From positions 14,717 through 29,074 of the forward strand of contig PXSU01000121.1 of the NCBI GenBank assembly GCA_003022745.1: a DNA stretch of 14,358 nucleotides. Direction: 5' to 3'. The notes beneath the pieces are model-generated. The model was not told the origin of the DNA and ran no database searches. It saw nothing but the letters and a program-made list of their open reading frames with translations. Both the position numbers and the translations under genes were made by a program. This DNA comes from Halobacteriales archaeon SW_9_67_25. Lineage in GTDB: Archaea; Halobacteriota; Halobacteria; Halobacteriales; Haloarculaceae. Each line of letters starts with the position of its first letter. Position 1 is the stretch's first letter. Below are positions 14,002 through 14,358 of the stretch, one piece after another.

Positions 14002-14358
14002 ATGCAACTGCGGGCACGTGACCGGGTGCGAGAACTCACAGTCGTCCTCTCGGTGGTCTCGCTCGCACTCGTGTTCTCCGCCGTCGGCGGCGTCGTTCCC
14101 ACTGCCGCGGTGCCGCGCGTGGCCCCGCTCGTCGCGGCGGTCCCGCACGTGAACGCGGTAGTGAGCGTTGCGGCCATCTGTACTATTACCTACGGCGTCC
14201 ACAGCGTCCGCCGGGGCCGGGTCGCCAGCCACCGCCGGGCGATGCTCGCCAGCCTCGTGCTGTTCGTCACGTTCCTGGTGCTCTACCTCTACCGAGTCTC
14301 GCTCGAGGGACCGACGCCGTTTCCCGGACCGGACCCGGTCTACCGGTTCGTCTACCTC
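14002..14358 (+). CDS. DUF420 membrane protein, C-terminus cut by window edge
   Basis: 119 residues are visible. It begins MQLRARDRVRELTVVLSVVS with a first transmembrane helix. A second (AVVSVAAICTITYGVHSVRRG) and a third (MLASLVLFVTFLVLYLYRVS) follow, and the end (PDPVYRFVYL) approaches the next segment. The VRRG..ASHRRAMLAS pattern is characteristic of DUF420. Relatives include small membrane proteins linked to cytochrome oxidase assembly in bacteria (CtaM in Bacillus/Staphylococcus), but the archaeal role is unknown. Start ATG at 14002, with a weak ctaatg element about 30 bases upstream. The stop lies beyond the window. Confidence 0.85.
   Translation, partial: MQLRARDRVRELTVVLSVVSLALVFSAVGGVVPTAAVPRVAPLVAAVPHVNAVVSVAAICTITYGVHSVRRGRVASHRRAMLASLVLFVTFLVLYLYRVSLEGPTPFPGPDPVYRFVYL

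Noticed and set aside
12988..14232. A 414-codon minus-strand frame opposite phaC
   Set aside because: The phaC frame has the full catalytic triad and family phrases; the antisense translation has no recognisable domain.

Overview
The window is chromosomal DNA from a halophilic archaeon (class Halobacteria). It is GC-rich, encodes acidic proteins, has archaeal-type information genes (aIF2-alpha, S27e, L44e, Nop10, a class I CCA enzyme, a Cdc48 ATPase) and haloarchaea-specific families (HalX regulator, class III PHA synthase). TATA-like boxes lie about 25-30 bases ahead of many start codons, as expected for leaderless haloarchaeal transcripts. I cannot fix the genus. The density is that of an ordinary core region, with two visible scars of mobile or repeated DNA.

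Layout. Positions 1-1645, minus strand: a secreted acidic repeat protein cut by the window edge, then a DUF1405-type membrane protein. Positions 1802-3108, plus: a small haloarchaeal protein and a Vms1-like release factor (VLRF1). Positions 3105-3346: a minus-strand tRNA-Asn(GUU) whose 3' end is duplicated as a 30-bp exact direct repeat 160 bp away, overlapping the VLRF1 stop codon and resembling an old tRNA attachment site. Positions 3430-4824, plus: CCA-adding enzyme. Positions 4860-7143, minus: a tight operon L44e - S27e - aIF2-alpha - Nop10 - PAC2-family chaperone. Positions 7260-7787, plus: HAD phosphatase. Positions 7791-10053, minus: a membrane protein, a Tat lipoprotein, a small membrane protein, a HalX regulator and an alpha/beta hydrolase, several with their own promoters. 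Positions 10200-12623, plus: a Cdc48 ATPase with an extra N-terminal domain. Then an 82-bp concentric palindrome, an orphan PHA synthase gene, and the start of a DUF420 membrane protein running off the right edge.

Togetherness. Translation and its quality control dominate. The operon makes ribosomal proteins, an initiation factor, an H/ACA RNP protein and a probable proteasome-related chaperone. Most suggestive is a VLRF1 gene, a tRNA gene and the CCA-adding enzyme side by side, with Cdc48 about 7 kb away. In eukaryotes Vms1/ANKZF1 frees stalled peptidyl-tRNA by a cut that removes CCA, the CCA enzyme repairs the tRNA, and Cdc48 extracts the peptide. Whether this neighbourhood reflects an archaeal counterpart is inference.
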